NCBI GenBank assembly: GCA_947462335.1
Contig: OX381710.1
Location: forward strand, 39,810,691 to 39,874,690
Source of the DNA: Harmothoe impar
Taxonomy: Eukaryota; Annelida; Polychaeta; Phyllodocida; Polynoidae
DNA: 64,000 nucleotides
Direction of reading: 5' to 3'
Shown: in pieces, positions 12,901-23,999 of the stretch
Numbering within the stretch: position 1 is the stretch's first letter
Layout of the letters: each line of letters starts with the position of its first letter
Translations under genes and position numbers: made by a program
The notes under the pieces: generated by a model
Told to the model about the DNA's origin: nothing
Database searches by the model: none
What the model saw: only the letters and a program-made list of their open reading frames with translations

Positions 12901-15900
12901 GGTTTCCTTTAGCCACCTTTAAATCCCTTTGAGTCCTAAGCTGATATTTCCTTTCTTACTCTGCCTGTGGTAACAGGTACCCACAGAGGCCTGGCCAGGT
13001 TGACTGTAATGCTGATTAAACTGCTTTCTTTGCTCGGCATGACTCACACAAGGCTGATAAGGACGGCCACCTTTGCACATTGTGTGCACACCTATATCCA
13101 TATACCTATCTTTTAGTGTGCAATACACACGTATACAGGCACCCCACGAACAATGGGACGACTCTATAGCCAGCTTGTAAAACAGTCTTTCAGGGGACTC
13201 TGTGCTAGTGATCTGAGCTGGGGATCTTTGTGTGGCCTTTTGGGCTCGTGACACATGAAAAGATATTCGGCCATTTCGGGCCAGGGGGAGACGCAGATTG
13301 CGTGGCATTTTGTAGCAGCGTTGGGTCCCAGTGCATTGATGGGTTTATTGATGGGCCTTCTCCCCAGTGCCGCCCGGGATAGTCACGATCTATTCTGACC
13401 ACACTCACTCCCTTCCCCACACAGCGGCGTCGGGAGTCCCCCTCTCCCTGTACATCCACTGGGGAAAGGGGACACAAAGACACAAAGGCGAGAGGAAACA
13501 CCATCCCCCCCTATGGCACATCGACTTGTCGTGCAGCACGTTTCATGGTAACAGTGTACTGAACAGTTCCCAGCTGCTGTAGAGCTGCTCCGAGTAGCTC
13601 TATAACGGAAGTATATAGGCAGTGAGAGAAGGTCTGAGTGTGTTGTTAGAGGTTAACACTGCAGGCTGGGTCGGTGCCCTGCTATTGTTCACGATATATT
13701 CCCTACACGTGCTATAACGGAGGTTCACCAGACTTCGGCTGCAGGTGGCGCTAAGGTCTGTCCACCATATAATTCTGCTGCCCGCTAGAAAGGTCTAGCT
13801 GAACTGTATGTAGTGCCTACCACCATACCCCTTAACTGTTAACCACCATTTTCCATCATTATTATCACCCAGCTGTTTCATCTTTAGTGTGCACTGCATA
13901 AGCCCAGTCCCGCTGCTGTTCAGCTGTACATTGAGGAATAGAATCAGAAAGTCAAATATATCTATAAATAGATCCAAAGGCATCATACTATATACTTCAT
14001 ACTATCATACTACTTCATACTAATATACCAGCTTCGGTTGAATGCACTGTGCATGTTAGTGCTCCTTTCCTATCTCATGTAGGACCCAACAGTGCCCCTT
14101 CAGTAGCGGCAAAGGTAATATGCAAATGCCATTGCACTCGCCCCAGGCTCCGTATTAATAGGAAGGCAAGAGCAAGTCTACTGAGATCTCACTTCCTTTA
14201 CTGCGAATCCGAGCTTATCGCATGGAAATCACTCCTGCCAGGACACAAAGGGAAATGGATTCCACACGTAAAGAAGCAGGGATAGCCTCAGAATAAAGCA
14301 GTGGCGAGTGGATGGGAAGAGCTCTTGCGACAAGTGGTAGAGAGGGGGTTCTTAGCAGGAAGAGTAGGTGGTTTTGTACATGCTGAAATGGTTTGGAATG
14401 ATAGCGATCTTTGCTGTTTTAGCCAATTAGTCACCCTGGGGAATCTTCGGTCATGGATAATGATTGACAGTATTCCATACATGAAAGCAATCATCTGCTG
14501 AATAATGATGGATGAGGAAAATATATATGGCCTGTGATGAATATGCAAAATAAACACGAATCAATTGATGTATCAAAATTGGAATTACTTTTGTTTCATA
14601 GCAAGAGTGTGATAATCAATAATGCGTAGATTTAGGTCATACATCTATAGAGGGGTGCATTGACTTGCTTTAAGGCAGGAGGAAATAAAGAAGAAAATGA
14701 ACGAAATCTAATCTCTGGCTATTGATTTCACGGAGGAGATGTTGCTTGATCAATTTTCAATAAGGGAGAACTCTGGTCCCTGAATAGGTAGTTTCAGACA
14801 TTGAGGATGCTGTCGACGTCCTGTGGATAGGAATTTGAACCGTAATGAATTTTTGGAAGGTGACTTTCCGCTAATCAATCGCAATCCGAAACCCAAGGCC
14901 TTATGATACAGAAACGACTGCTCGCCTCAAGCAAATGGCCTTCAGCTATCGAATATGAAGACTTTCACAGACATTTTAGTAACCAAGGTAAAAAAAAAAT
15001 GTGTTGGCAAGCATTCATGATTGCCAAGAGTTATTGTCACGGTCTGCTTTAATTTCACGACAGATTCGATGGGCTAGTCTTTTTTTCCACAAAGCAAACC
15101 ATCAACTGATGCATAAAGACTCCACCTTGTTATCCAACTGCCACTGGATACCCTCTGTTAAAAGGAACACTTCAGGTTACTGTCCCTAAAGCCTGGTTGA
15201 GATATATTGCTGCTCGACCTTGGGACACATGACTGTCAAGATGAATTCGCACCATCCATAGGTAAGAGATAGTGTGTGTCTGGGGACCATGCTGGCTTTA
15301 CCTGTGGGTGGCCGGACGTGGGGGCTGCTACCTGGGCTGGTTAGGGTTACCCCCTTCAGCGGCAGGTAGACACCTGACCACCCCACACCTGGGGACGACT
15401 GTAGGTCATCACCACCTCCCTCCTATCGGGAATCAATTAGATAAAGTCAGATCCCCACGTCGTCAAACATGGATCTCGTGTCACATATGGGGCCATGTGG
15501 GGATGGGGTGGCACAAAGGATATTTTGGGCGGGAGGGGGGTGGTAGGTTGGGGACTGGGTTTGCTTTTTCGTGTGATACAGATAGGTTGAGCATGGACCG
15601 GCATTTATATGTATTATGTGTAAAAATATATAATGTAGATAATATGATAAAAGATGGGCATTTTGTATGAACAAAGGCTATATACATGTATCATAGAGAC
15701 GCAAAGATGACTGGGTTTGAGCTGGTATGGATAGGGTTAAGTCTGGTAGGTGCATGTATGGGCCGAGAGGGATGAGGGGGTTGGCTAGGGAATTGATACT
15801 ACCCCACCTCCTACCTGTATTGTCGACCTAACCTTCTGATGCATCAGGTCGAATTCATATCTGGCAGTTATCCAAGACACATTCCTTATTCTTCCCCCCT

Positions 15901-16860
15901 TTGTTCTCCGCTGCGTAGTAAGTGCACCTAAACAGTGACAGGCACACATAAATTATCCCCAGCGCCGATCCTAACCTTAGCAGCCTTTAGAAAAAGATTG
16001 GAGTTAAAACAATGACTGCAAGAATGCAATAACAAACTCATATTAATTTTGGGGTGTGGAGCTTGTCGTGTACATCTAAGGAAGACATCATACCAAGCAA
16101 AAGACGTACGATATGAAAACGTGCCCCACGGCTGCATATATCTTTCTTATTAAGTACAGCGGGTCGTACGTATCAAACCCCCCAGGGTCATGAAAATTTA
16201 AGTACCACCCCAAGGCAATGCGAAATGACCTGGACGACACAGCTAGTTGACAAAGGTGCTGCCACCCGCAGCGCACCTAGGCATTATAACGCAAACACTG
16301 ATTGAATTAAATCCGATTTCACGTTTTTGTGAATTATTTGAGGCCATATTGGGCTATGTCTACGGGCATGTACATCAGGAGTTTTTTCCCATCAGCCACA
16401 TATATAGTACACCGATGGTTGTTACGTCATTAAAGGTATGTCTATTGATGGAGTGGTTTCATATATTTGGTTAGGGCATTAACTCAGGTGTTAATGGGTC
16501 AATAGGTGAAGTGGTTACCAACCGCCAACGGCTATTCACAACAAAGACCCATTCAGTTTCCTAAGAGTCGCCGGGTGTTAGTATTTAAGCAACTGATAGA
16601 TTTGGTATAATTACTCTTCTTCTTAGAGGTCGGCTATAAGTGTTAAGTGCCCTATTATTTTAAGGAACGTAGCGGAATAAAATGGGTCTTCCTGGAAGGT
16701 GATAACAAGGTGTCTAATGGAGTGGATTAGATAACACTATAGCCAGAAGATACATGGACATAAAGTATAAATGTCAGTCATCTTAGTGTCAATTCATCAT
16801 ATCCCCAAAGATTTGTAGTCCTACTTCAATAGCGAGTCACACGCCATTTTCCATCAATCT
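10000..16860. other. Long non-coding stretch with scattered GC-rich patches
   Basis: No coding exon or mobile element could be supported. GC-rich patches lie at about 10350-10700, 11220-11350 and 15270-15420. A G-rich run is annotated separately at 11905-11950. ATACT-type simple repeats lie at 13980-14030. Homeodomain and Octamer-like motifs cluster near 14450-14560, which would fit a distal regulatory element, but conservation cannot be judged from one sequence. Confidence 0.4.
11905..11950 (+). other. G-quadruplex-prone run
   Basis: At least four runs of four or five Gs separated by TAT or T occur in about 45 bases, with the repeated word GGGGTATGGGGTG. The pattern satisfies the usual G3+N1-7 quadruplex rule on the plus strand. 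Confidence 0.6.
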
Positions 16861-16863
16861 ATA

Positions 16864-17039
16864 CAGTCACCCCTCACTTCCTCGAACATTTACTTCCTCG
16901 GATCCCTCACTTCCTCAGACAGGTGCCTGGCAACCTCTCCTATATGTTCCATTGTATTTGGACTTAATTCCTCGGATAATTCGCTTCCTCAGATATTTTT
17001 CCCTGCATTTTCCAAATTCGAGGAAGTGAGGACCGACTG
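16864..17039. mobile_element. pogo/Tigger-like MITE with TA duplication
   Basis: A 176-bp non-autonomous DNA transposon. The 23-bp termini (16864-16886 and 17017-17039) match in inverse at 20 of 23 positions, starting CAGTC and containing CCTCACTTCCTCGAA. Both sides are flanked by TA (16862-16863 and 17040-17041). TA duplications and CAGTC..CCTC termini are characteristic of Tc1/mariner-superfamily pogo/Tigger elements. Inside, CTTCCTCGGA-type words recur about five times. No transposase remains. Confidence 0.85.
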
Positions 17040-17041
17040 TA

Positions 17042-18900
17042 TTACATCAAGCTGGCATCAAGCCTCCTCCCAAGCTGACGCCTTATACGAACTCATCTAA
17101 CATTGCTTTCCACGAATTTCTTACCTATGATATGCTATCAAACATATTGGCAACATCCTTCTCTTCCCGGAACCCCGCCTTCCCCACATCATTTAACAAT
17201 ACCTTATATATACGCATCTATACAGAGCCCACTGTAGATGTGAAATATATGTCAACCTTCACCCCCATTTCTTCCCTAAGTCTTCCTGACAGGGCATGTC
17301 ACCTTTGTCTCCGCCAATGTAAGTTGTCACCTCTATATGTCCTTAGCATACCCCACCCATTGTCATTCCTTTCTTATGAATCTACATTAGTCACAATGAG
17401 TGAATGGTGTCCTCCATAATATGGAACCTGCTAACCCTTCATCACAGCCCCTTAAACTGTCAGGTTCTCTGGTACACCTGCCTCCTAAACCACCAGTATA
17501 CCCCATTATAGCCTCACTGAACCTATAGTCATACTTCCCATACACCAATAGTGCAGGGCCACACATGTACCTAGCCACCCCTTGTAGCAGGAATCCGGTA
17601 TTCATAGGATCATAAAACATAATATATACACAATACTAATATACTGTGCTGTACGACTTAAGGCTTACTTAAGACAGAGACCTAGGTCTCTGCATAAGAT
17701 GAACATGAACACACCAATTGGTGAGCAGGTGAATATATATTACTTTTGCTTATATTCAACATCCACCTGCGTATCAGAGCAGTATTGCTTTATCCTTGTT
17801 AGTAATCAAGCTAGTTGTAGTGTGTATGGCTGAGTAGTATTTCGCGAGATCATGTCCCACTCATACAAATGCATGACCAATAGTGCCACATCATGTCCTT
17901 AGCTACCCATGGCAGATTATACATAGTATCCGTTACTGTACTATATATACGTAGAGGTCATATCAGGCCTGTTTTAGCCTTCTTCACAGACTGGAAGAGG
18001 TTGGTCTAAATCCATCTTAAGATATATATCCTCCAGTATAACCCACTCCACCCTGGAGGAAGGCGACGCCCCGTGACGTCATAAACGTCATTATAGAACA
18101 GATCCTGGGCCCCACAACTGTACATCGATCGTCTAGGCCGACGGGACGCAGGTCTGCTGATCAAATTTCCGGTTCCGGTTGGCCATTTCAATACCCAGGG
18201 TGCATTTGGAGGTGGCGGGCAATGATGAGGATGAACCCAGATCTGGCGGCGGTAATAATAGGGAAGTAACCTGACCAAGTTCCAGGTGTCATGTTGTGTG
18301 TTAGTCCATAAAGGTGGGAGGCTGATATAGGTTCATATGATATAGAGTGAAATAATCAGTCAGCTCAGCCCATGTACTGCATCCAGGACTGCATCCCAGA
18401 ACTGGATCTAGGATGAATGATGACACATTTCAAAGACTGCAGTAAATCTTTGTGGGATGTTTTACCATTGTAAAGTATTTCACGAAACGTATTAGATGTT
18501 AAAGTGTGTTCTTGCCGTGAATATTTGTAAGTAAACTCAACCGGATATTTGCCATTCTCCTCCTTACACTAAATTATAGAGTACTGGATAGGGATGTTTT
18601 CCCCTTCCCTCCCCTTACTGTTGTAATGTACTAATTCATGCTGTGCGATCTGAAAAGGGCCCTCTTTAGTGTCACCCTACAGACACGTAGCAATGGCTGC
18701 CCTAGGGTGCTACCAGCTCATATACTTCATCTGAATTGCTCTTGGTCTAGATGAGAAAGGAGATAAAGGTAAAGAGCTGCTCCACACCCCTGGCAGCCTC
18801 ATCTTTACGAGGCCCTGTCCCACAGAGGGACTGCTGACTCTTCACAACAAGCATTCGAGAAAATTACCCATTTCCTCATCTCCTCAATAAGGAACAAAGC
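17042..18900. other. Non-coding stretch with an 18-bp palindrome
   Basis: A perfect 18-bp palindrome, CAGAGACCTAGGTCTCTG, lies at 17675-17692, just after two CTTAAG words. A 95-codon plus-strand frame (17132-17419, true ATG) stays open but resembles no family and is within the chance range. Nothing else was recognised. Confidence 0.4.
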
Positions 18901-19330
18901 AATCGCACACTCTCGGCGGCGGGTCACTACTATGGGCTAATACTGCTCCGCCCGGTAAAAATAGATCTCTGGGGAGCAGTTAGCCCCGGTCTGCACCATC
19001 CCTCCCCGGCAGCCCACCTGGCTGACCTACAACACATCTGTTGTGCCTATTACCACGGCCGTGGGTGGCAGCGACAGGTCCAGGGAGAGCTTTTCTTTGG
19101 CTGTGGCCTCGCCTCTGATCCCCCCTCCCTTTGCTGCCACCTACTTCCCGTGCCTTCTTTATCGCGGGAGGTGGTGGTTCGTTAGTAGCCGCGTCACGTA
19201 GTGGGCAGAAATAAGGCTCGACTTTAAGGATCGGATCCTGAGATCTCATTAAGCTCCCAATCCCGTGGTCGGCTATGATAAGGCCAGCAGGGAGCGGAGG
19301 CCTCTCCGGTCCTGCCACCTTGGGCGGCGG
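18900..19330. other. GC-rich block, possible promoter or exon
   Basis: The DNA becomes GC-rich with moderate CpG. The minus strand is open for 112 codons (19318-18980), reading through proline- and arginine-rich sequence to a GTAG|GTCAGC junction. No domain is seen. The composition could create this by chance, so it is not called as a gene. Confidence 0.3.
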
Positions 19331-19337
19331 AAGGTGG

Positions 19338-19371
19338 GCGCTGGGTGCTGGGTGCTGGGTGCTGGGTGGGG
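19338..19371 (+). repeat. GCTGGGT heptamer array (G-quadruplex-prone)
   Basis: Four consecutive 7-bp units GCTGGGT end in GGGG. The array has a regular GGG every seven bases, the spacing favoured by intramolecular G-quadruplexes. Confidence 0.8.
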
Positions 19372-19849
19372 CATAAGGTAGGAAGGTTGGGGTAGGTGGT
19401 GGTTGGGGTATAGGCCTAGGGAGAGCTTACGTAGGTGGACGCTATAGGTATACGATAATGAAGTCCTGCCTCCAGGCTGCTTCATAACACACACCTGTGG
19501 TAACAAGGTGGGTGGCAGGTTCCTCCTGGTGGGGGGTAGAAGATAACAAGGATGGGATAGTTGTGGGGAGTTAAGCCGCCGCCGACAGGAAGATGGCAGG
19601 AAACGGAGAATAACAAGGAGGTAGTAGGTGGTAGAAGCTGTAGAGATGTCGGTAAGTACCAGGCCCAGTTCTGTGGTAACGTTCTGTAGACGGGTCCCGT
19701 AGACGTGTCATTGCCCTGGGGGAAGGTGATTAGCATTGGGAAAAATTAGAAGGACAATAGCTCCGGGATAAAAGGTGGAAGATGGCATGATGTGATGGGA
19801 CTTCTGGGGAAGGCAAAGGGACCTGGTGGTAGGCAGTATGCCTTGTGTG

Positions 19850-20480
19850 CAAGGTAGTGTCTGCTCTGTGAAAGGCAATGAGCCTTGTGCATGAGGCAAT
19901 TGGGCTTGTGTGGAAGGCAAAGGGTCTTGTGCAGAAGGCAATGGGTGTTGTGGGGAGGCCAATCCCTCTACCTAGGGATTGGCCTCCCCACAACAGGGTG
20001 TGGAAGCAGGTCATTTTGGGAGTCGATTGGTGCTATGTGCAAGACAACGGGTGTTGTGTGCAAGGCAATTGGTCTTGTATGGAAGGCAAAGGGTCTTGTG
20101 CAGAAGGCAATGGGTCTTGTGCAGAAGGCAATGGGTCTTATGCAGAAGGCAATGGGTCTTGTGTGGCGGGCAATCCCTAGGGTGTGGAAGGCAAGTCATC
20201 TTGTTTGGGAATCGATGGGCGTTATGTGCAAGGCTATGGGCGTTGTGTGCAAGGCAATGGTTCTTGTGTAGAAGGCAATGGTACTGATGTGGACGGCAAT
20301 GAGGAGGGCAATGAGCCTTGTGCAGAAGGCAATGGGGCTTGTGTGGAAGGCAAGGGGTCTTGTGCAGAAGGCTAGGGACCTTGTGTGGAAGGCAGTCCAT
20401 CGTGTGTGGAAGGCAAGCGACCTTGTGTGGAAATCAAGGGGCCTTGTGTGAAAGGCAATGGACCGTGTGTGGAAGTCAAT
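19850..20480. repeat. Minisatellite with ~21-bp unit (AAGGCAATGGGTCTTGTG type)
   Basis: About 28 units of a 20-22 bp repeat run for 630 bp, built on AAGGCAA followed by GGGTCTTGTG and then TGGAAGG or CAGAAGG. Units are most alike at 20090-20170 and decay to both sides. Because the period is mostly a multiple of three and lacks stops, long frames stay open on both strands (for example 129 codons of a CLLHKTH-type heptad on the minus strand). These are repeat shadows, not proteins. A perfect hairpin interrupts the array at 19946-19995. Confidence 0.9.
19946..19995. repeat. Perfect 21-bp hairpin inside the minisatellite
   Basis: The arms at 19946-19966 and 19975-19995 are exact inverse copies 21 bases long, centred on GGAGGCCAATCCC and GGGATTGGCCTCC, with an eight-base loop. 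The arms differ from the surrounding repeat units. A single GGCAATCCCTAGGG variant recurs at 20167-20182, hinting that a repeat unit was inverted. Confidence 0.85.
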
Positions 20481-20842
20481 AGGACTTTTCTTTAAGAGAC
20501 AACAGGCAATGAGACTTGTCCTATTTGTAGTCAATGGGCTTTGAACGTAGAGTTATCTTATACAGAAAAACTAGACGTGTAAGAGGTTATGGGCGTAAGC
20601 AAGTCAAGCATGGAGGCAATTTATTTGTTGGCAGGGGATAGTGTGGGCAGTAGTGGAACAGAGAAAGAGCACAGCATTAAGGACGCATGTCAGGGTGGGT
20701 GAGTTGGAAGTGGGCGGTTGGAGTTAGGAGCTAGTAAGGCGGCTGTGGGAGAGATTCATGGTGGACAAGACTTGATCCCTAGGATGATTGGTCCCCTGCG
20801 GCGTCCCCTATACCCCCCTTCCCTCCCCCCTCCCCCCCACAG

Positions 20843-20892
20843 ATGCCCTGGAGGCGACTGACGCCCACACGCGCCGATCCCACCTCCTGCAG
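20843..20892 (+). CDS. Candidate short internal exon (unrecognised protein)
   Basis: A nearly pure C/T tract of about 26 bases ends in CACAG, an unusually strong acceptor-like context (AG at 20841-20842). Fifty bases later comes CAG|GTGGGG. One frame is open throughout, entering with two carried bases and leaving in phase 0, and reads A-L-E-A-T-D-A-H-T-R-R-S-H-L-L-Q. The intron side carries GGG triplets, common near short introns' 5' ends. No family is recognised. Confidence 0.25.
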
Positions 20893-21650
20893 GTGGGGGT
20901 GGGGTAGACGTGGTGTGATGTACTAATTACAGGTAGGAGTTACAACCACCTGGGTGCTGCTTATATAAGAGTAAGCTGCCTTAACACCAGCATGCACTGA
21001 TCACACCTGGGTCCAGTGACAACCCCAGCCGTCGTGTGTCCACTGACAACCCCCACTATCACCCCCCACCTTCCTGCTACCCACTGAGACCCAATACACA
21101 CAGCCTCAGCAAGCCACTAACTACTACTCCTATTGTGTATCATGGGTTACATGTATCCTGTAAGCAGCCATGCGCCACCTGGGGTGGTCACCCATGGAGA
21201 ATGGCTACCGCAGGAAGCCGTTCCATAATAGACCATAGAACATGCATGATGATCATGCCGCCTTTACTCCTACCTGCTGGTATTCTGACCACCTATCCTA
21301 CTGGAGGTAGTGATAGAGGAGTTGGGGTATAGGTTATAGCTATGGAGTGGTTGGATGATATCGTGCCAGCTCCAGCACTGTTTGAACACACACCTACCTG
21401 TTACATCCTCCAGTGAGCTGCTAGGGGACTGCAGCTGTTCTTGCTGTCTGAAGCTGCTGTGTCCCCCTTTCCCCTCCTCCTGTGCTCTCAGACTCCTCCT
21501 AGGTGTAGGACTTACTCCAGGCGCTGGTCAGTGTGTATGTATACACAGTTCTGTGTTTGTAGGTAATCCTCCAGGGTTTGAGATCTGTGTGTTATGAGAC
21601 AGGTAGGCAGAGGCTGATAGGAAGGCCTGGGTACGTGCGAACAGGGCGCG

Positions 21651-21845
21651 GTGTGGCCGTGCAGTGCGCGCGTTGTGGCGGCAGTGGTCGTTGAGGAGCC
21701 GTACTCCAAGCAGCGCTGTGCGCGCCGCTCCCCTTCCACCCCTGAGTCTCACTGCTCAGTGTCTCTGGCCGCCTCTCCTGCCCCCTATCGGCCAGGCTGG
21801 GCTTCAGGTACCCCACCGCCTCCTACTCCTCCCAGCAGCAGCAAG
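21651..21845 (+). CDS. Candidate CpG-rich exon ending at AAG|GTGAGA
   Basis: A CpG-rich block (21630-21770) leads into an open frame that reads through a Pro/Ser-rich end (P-P-P-P-T-P-P-S-S-S-K) to a good donor, AAG|GTGAGA (GT at 21846-21847). An internal acceptor-like TTCAG at about 21807 would shorten the exon to 38 bases. In a different frame this part reads S-Y-S-S-Q-Q-Q-Q, so frame is not settled. CpG density suggests a 5' exon or promoter. No family is recognised. Confidence 0.25.
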
Positions 21846-22149
21846 GTGAGATAAAAGAGCACCGGGGCCGCGGCCATTGATTATGCCGGCCGGATAATGA
21901 AATATCTGCGCCAAATCATAGCGTGCATTAGGGGTGCATTATAAATGTGAACCCCCTCTCCACCCCTCTGCCTACTCCGCCACGCCCTCTGCACGGGCCT
22001 CATTGTGCACCCACTGCGGGTTTCCGTCAGTGCCCTGGGTTGTCGCCTTCTGGGGTGAGAGCACTGCCCTTCCATTCCCCACTAAATATGACCCACCAGG
22101 ATCTGTTGTTTTGCTCTGTAGCATCCTACACTTCCATACTATGCCTTAA

Positions 22150-22273
22150 CCCCCTGAGGACGACATAATGCGTTAATGCATCATGCCCTTGGTCATCATG
22201 ATGCATCAATGCAGCCCCGGCGATTACATCATGGCGACAAATTAATCTTTTAGCGACATGCGTCCTTAAAGGG
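22150..22273. mobile_element. piggyBac-like MITE flanked by TTAA
   Basis: A 124-bp element bounded on both sides by TTAA (22146-22149 and 22274-22277), the target site of piggyBac transposons. The termini CCCCCTGAGGACG and, read inward from the other side, CCCTTTAAGGACG match at 10 of 13 positions. An inner perfect 10-bp inverted repeat, ATGCATCATG with CATGATGCAT, adds secondary structure. There is no coding capacity, so it is a non-autonomous derivative. Confidence 0.8.
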
Positions 22274-22654
22274 TTAACGTAGCTCAGAACTCCTGAATCC
22301 CTCCCATTTTTATCTCAAGACTACACTATAATATTTAGATCCCAGCTATCCTTGTCTCACTATTAATCTACAAGTCAACATGACATTTAACGTCTAGGAC
22401 ATTACCTAGCTTTCATTCTTAACTCGACACGTCTGCTCATCTGACCTTTCCCACCTCAACACTATTCCATTGTCATAATATACACATCGTACAAAAATAC
22501 ATTTCTCTTGACACGATGTAGATCTCTATTTCTTCGTACAAATGTATATCCGCAGCTTGTCTCACATTACTCCCAAAATGCTGAGCACTGTCACCTGTGC
22601 GTGCAGTCTTGACCACATACTATTATTGTCACATACTGTCCAGGTTGCCTGCCC

Positions 22655-22770
22655 ATGCCCCAGTGGCCGCAAACCTTGATTCAACGTTGACAACTTCTTG
22701 ATATAGGGTTACATTGCTGCACTGTTGGGATATCAACCTTGAATCAACCACCTTTTTCACTAGGTGCCTC
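22655..22770. mobile_element. Degraded palindromic MITE (CAACGTTGATTCAA family)
   Basis: CCAGTGGCCGC, CTTGATTCAACGTTGACAAC and, about 60 bases on, an imperfect inverse copy ATCAACCTTGAATCAACC with CACTAGG form a worn foldback. The same words recur in cleaner form at 27021-27089 and loosely at 23165-23330 (TCAACAGTTGAATCAAC, GCCCAATGGG). They define one local family of short palindromic elements. Confidence 0.5.
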
Positions 22771-23164
22771 CACAACCTACTTCTTGGCATTTCTATTTAT
22801 ATGCTGTGTCAGCTCTAGTTTTCTCATACATGTCTAGAATTGATAAAAATGACATTCTCAATGGGTATTATGATCTATGCACTTGGTTGACATTTAGAAT
22901 GAAATAACTAGAATGCATGCATGCATATTTCAGTAAGACACGCTGTATGTCACTGAGAATAAAAACTAAAGTCGTAGTGCTGACTGAGTCAACTTGAAAT
23001 GCATGTGTGTGCCTCTCAGTTTGATCATAAGAGGTAATACAAACATCTAAATGAACCCTATACCTGGATGGTGCTAGAATTAACATCTTGCAGAGATAAG
23101 GGTGAATAAGAAACATGTTTACAGAAGGATGCTGAATTTAGGTTGACAACATGAACATACTAAA

Positions 23165-23330
23165 AGCGTGCGTCAACAGTTACTGGTCAATGCTTAATCA
23201 ATATAAATAACCATTTATTATGTTCACTGATGAATCTATAACGTTGATGACTTCATCAACCACATTAGAATCCTATATCAACAGTTGAATCAACTTTACT
23301 TGCCCAATGGGTGTAACATTGGCACCCTAG
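23165..23330. mobile_element. Second degraded member of the palindromic MITE family
   Basis: Scattered GTCAACAG, AACGTTGATGACTTCATCAACC, ATCAACAGTTGAATCAAC and terminal GCCCAATGGG words match the pattern of the neighbouring element. The boundaries are vague and no target duplication can be seen. Confidence 0.35.
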
Positions 23331-23759
23331 AGTCTACATCCTCCCTACATCAAGACGACTCTTTGGGTTATTATAGCCATGTTTCCCCATGGTTTCCAGG
23401 GACGCATTTTCGCTTTCATCCCACACACAAGCCTTTTACTCTATGCTGGTACCCCGTATACCTCCATTTTGTGTCCAGCTACAGTGTTATCCTCCCATAA
23501 CAAACGCATTAAAGCGTGTTTATTTCCTGTCTAGATGTGGGTGAGCTTATCATGCCCCTATAGATAATTCAGCCCTTCCCGTCTGACCTGCTAGTGCTAC
23601 CCATCCCACACCCATAATGTCAATGTCGAGCCACAGAAGGTCCGTCCCAGGCTCTAAAGCAGATAACTAACTGCACAGCCTGCGCACTCTAACACACCCA
23701 TTCCCCATACTCCCATACCTACAAGCCCCTCCCATTCCCTCAGCTCACTCCACTCACAG

Positions 23760-23926
23760 ACATGTGCATATGTCTCCGGTATGGCCTGTTCTCAGGGTGC
23801 AGGGATACAAGGGGTGGTAATGAATCTGCTACTATATCAGAGGGAAGGCAATGCAATATCCCTCCTGGGAAGAGTTGCACCTGTCATCGCAGCAACGCAG
23901 GGCCCCCAGCTGCCGCAGTCACCAAG
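23760..23926 (+). CDS. Candidate cysteine-rich internal exon
   Basis: A pyrimidine-rich stretch with CACTCACAG (AG at 23758-23759) precedes a 167-base open segment ending at CCAAG|GTAATG (GT at 23927-23928). Entering with two carried bases, it reads 55 codons with six cysteines (M-C-I-C-L-R, a later G-C-R-D, then Q-C-N-I-P-P-G-K-S-C-T-C-H) and an Ala/Pro end A-A-A-V-T-K. Closely spaced cysteines suggest a secreted or disulfide-bonded segment. The spacing fits no family I can name. Acceptor, donor and frame agree, which makes it one of the better exon candidates, but chance is not excluded. Confidence 0.3.
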
Positions 23927-23999
23927 GTAATGTACACTATTGTAAAATGTCGTCTGCTTAGCACAAAGTGAGGCACAGGACAACAAGCACCGTATGTGA

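Noticed and set aside
14128..14152. ATTGCACTCGCCCC resembles the miR-92/miR-25 mature sequence
   Set aside because: The seed matches, but no complementary arm (GGGCGAGTGCAA type) lies within 70 bases on either side, so no hairpin precursor can form.
19615..19640. GGAGGTAGTAGGTGGTAG resembles let-7
   Set aside because: No let-7-like 3' arm occurs downstream, and the sequence sits in GGTAGTAGGTGG-type simple DNA.
20011..20400. 129-codon His/Leu/Cys repeat frame on the minus strand
   Set aside because: It is the minisatellite read in one frame; other frames on both strands are equally open.
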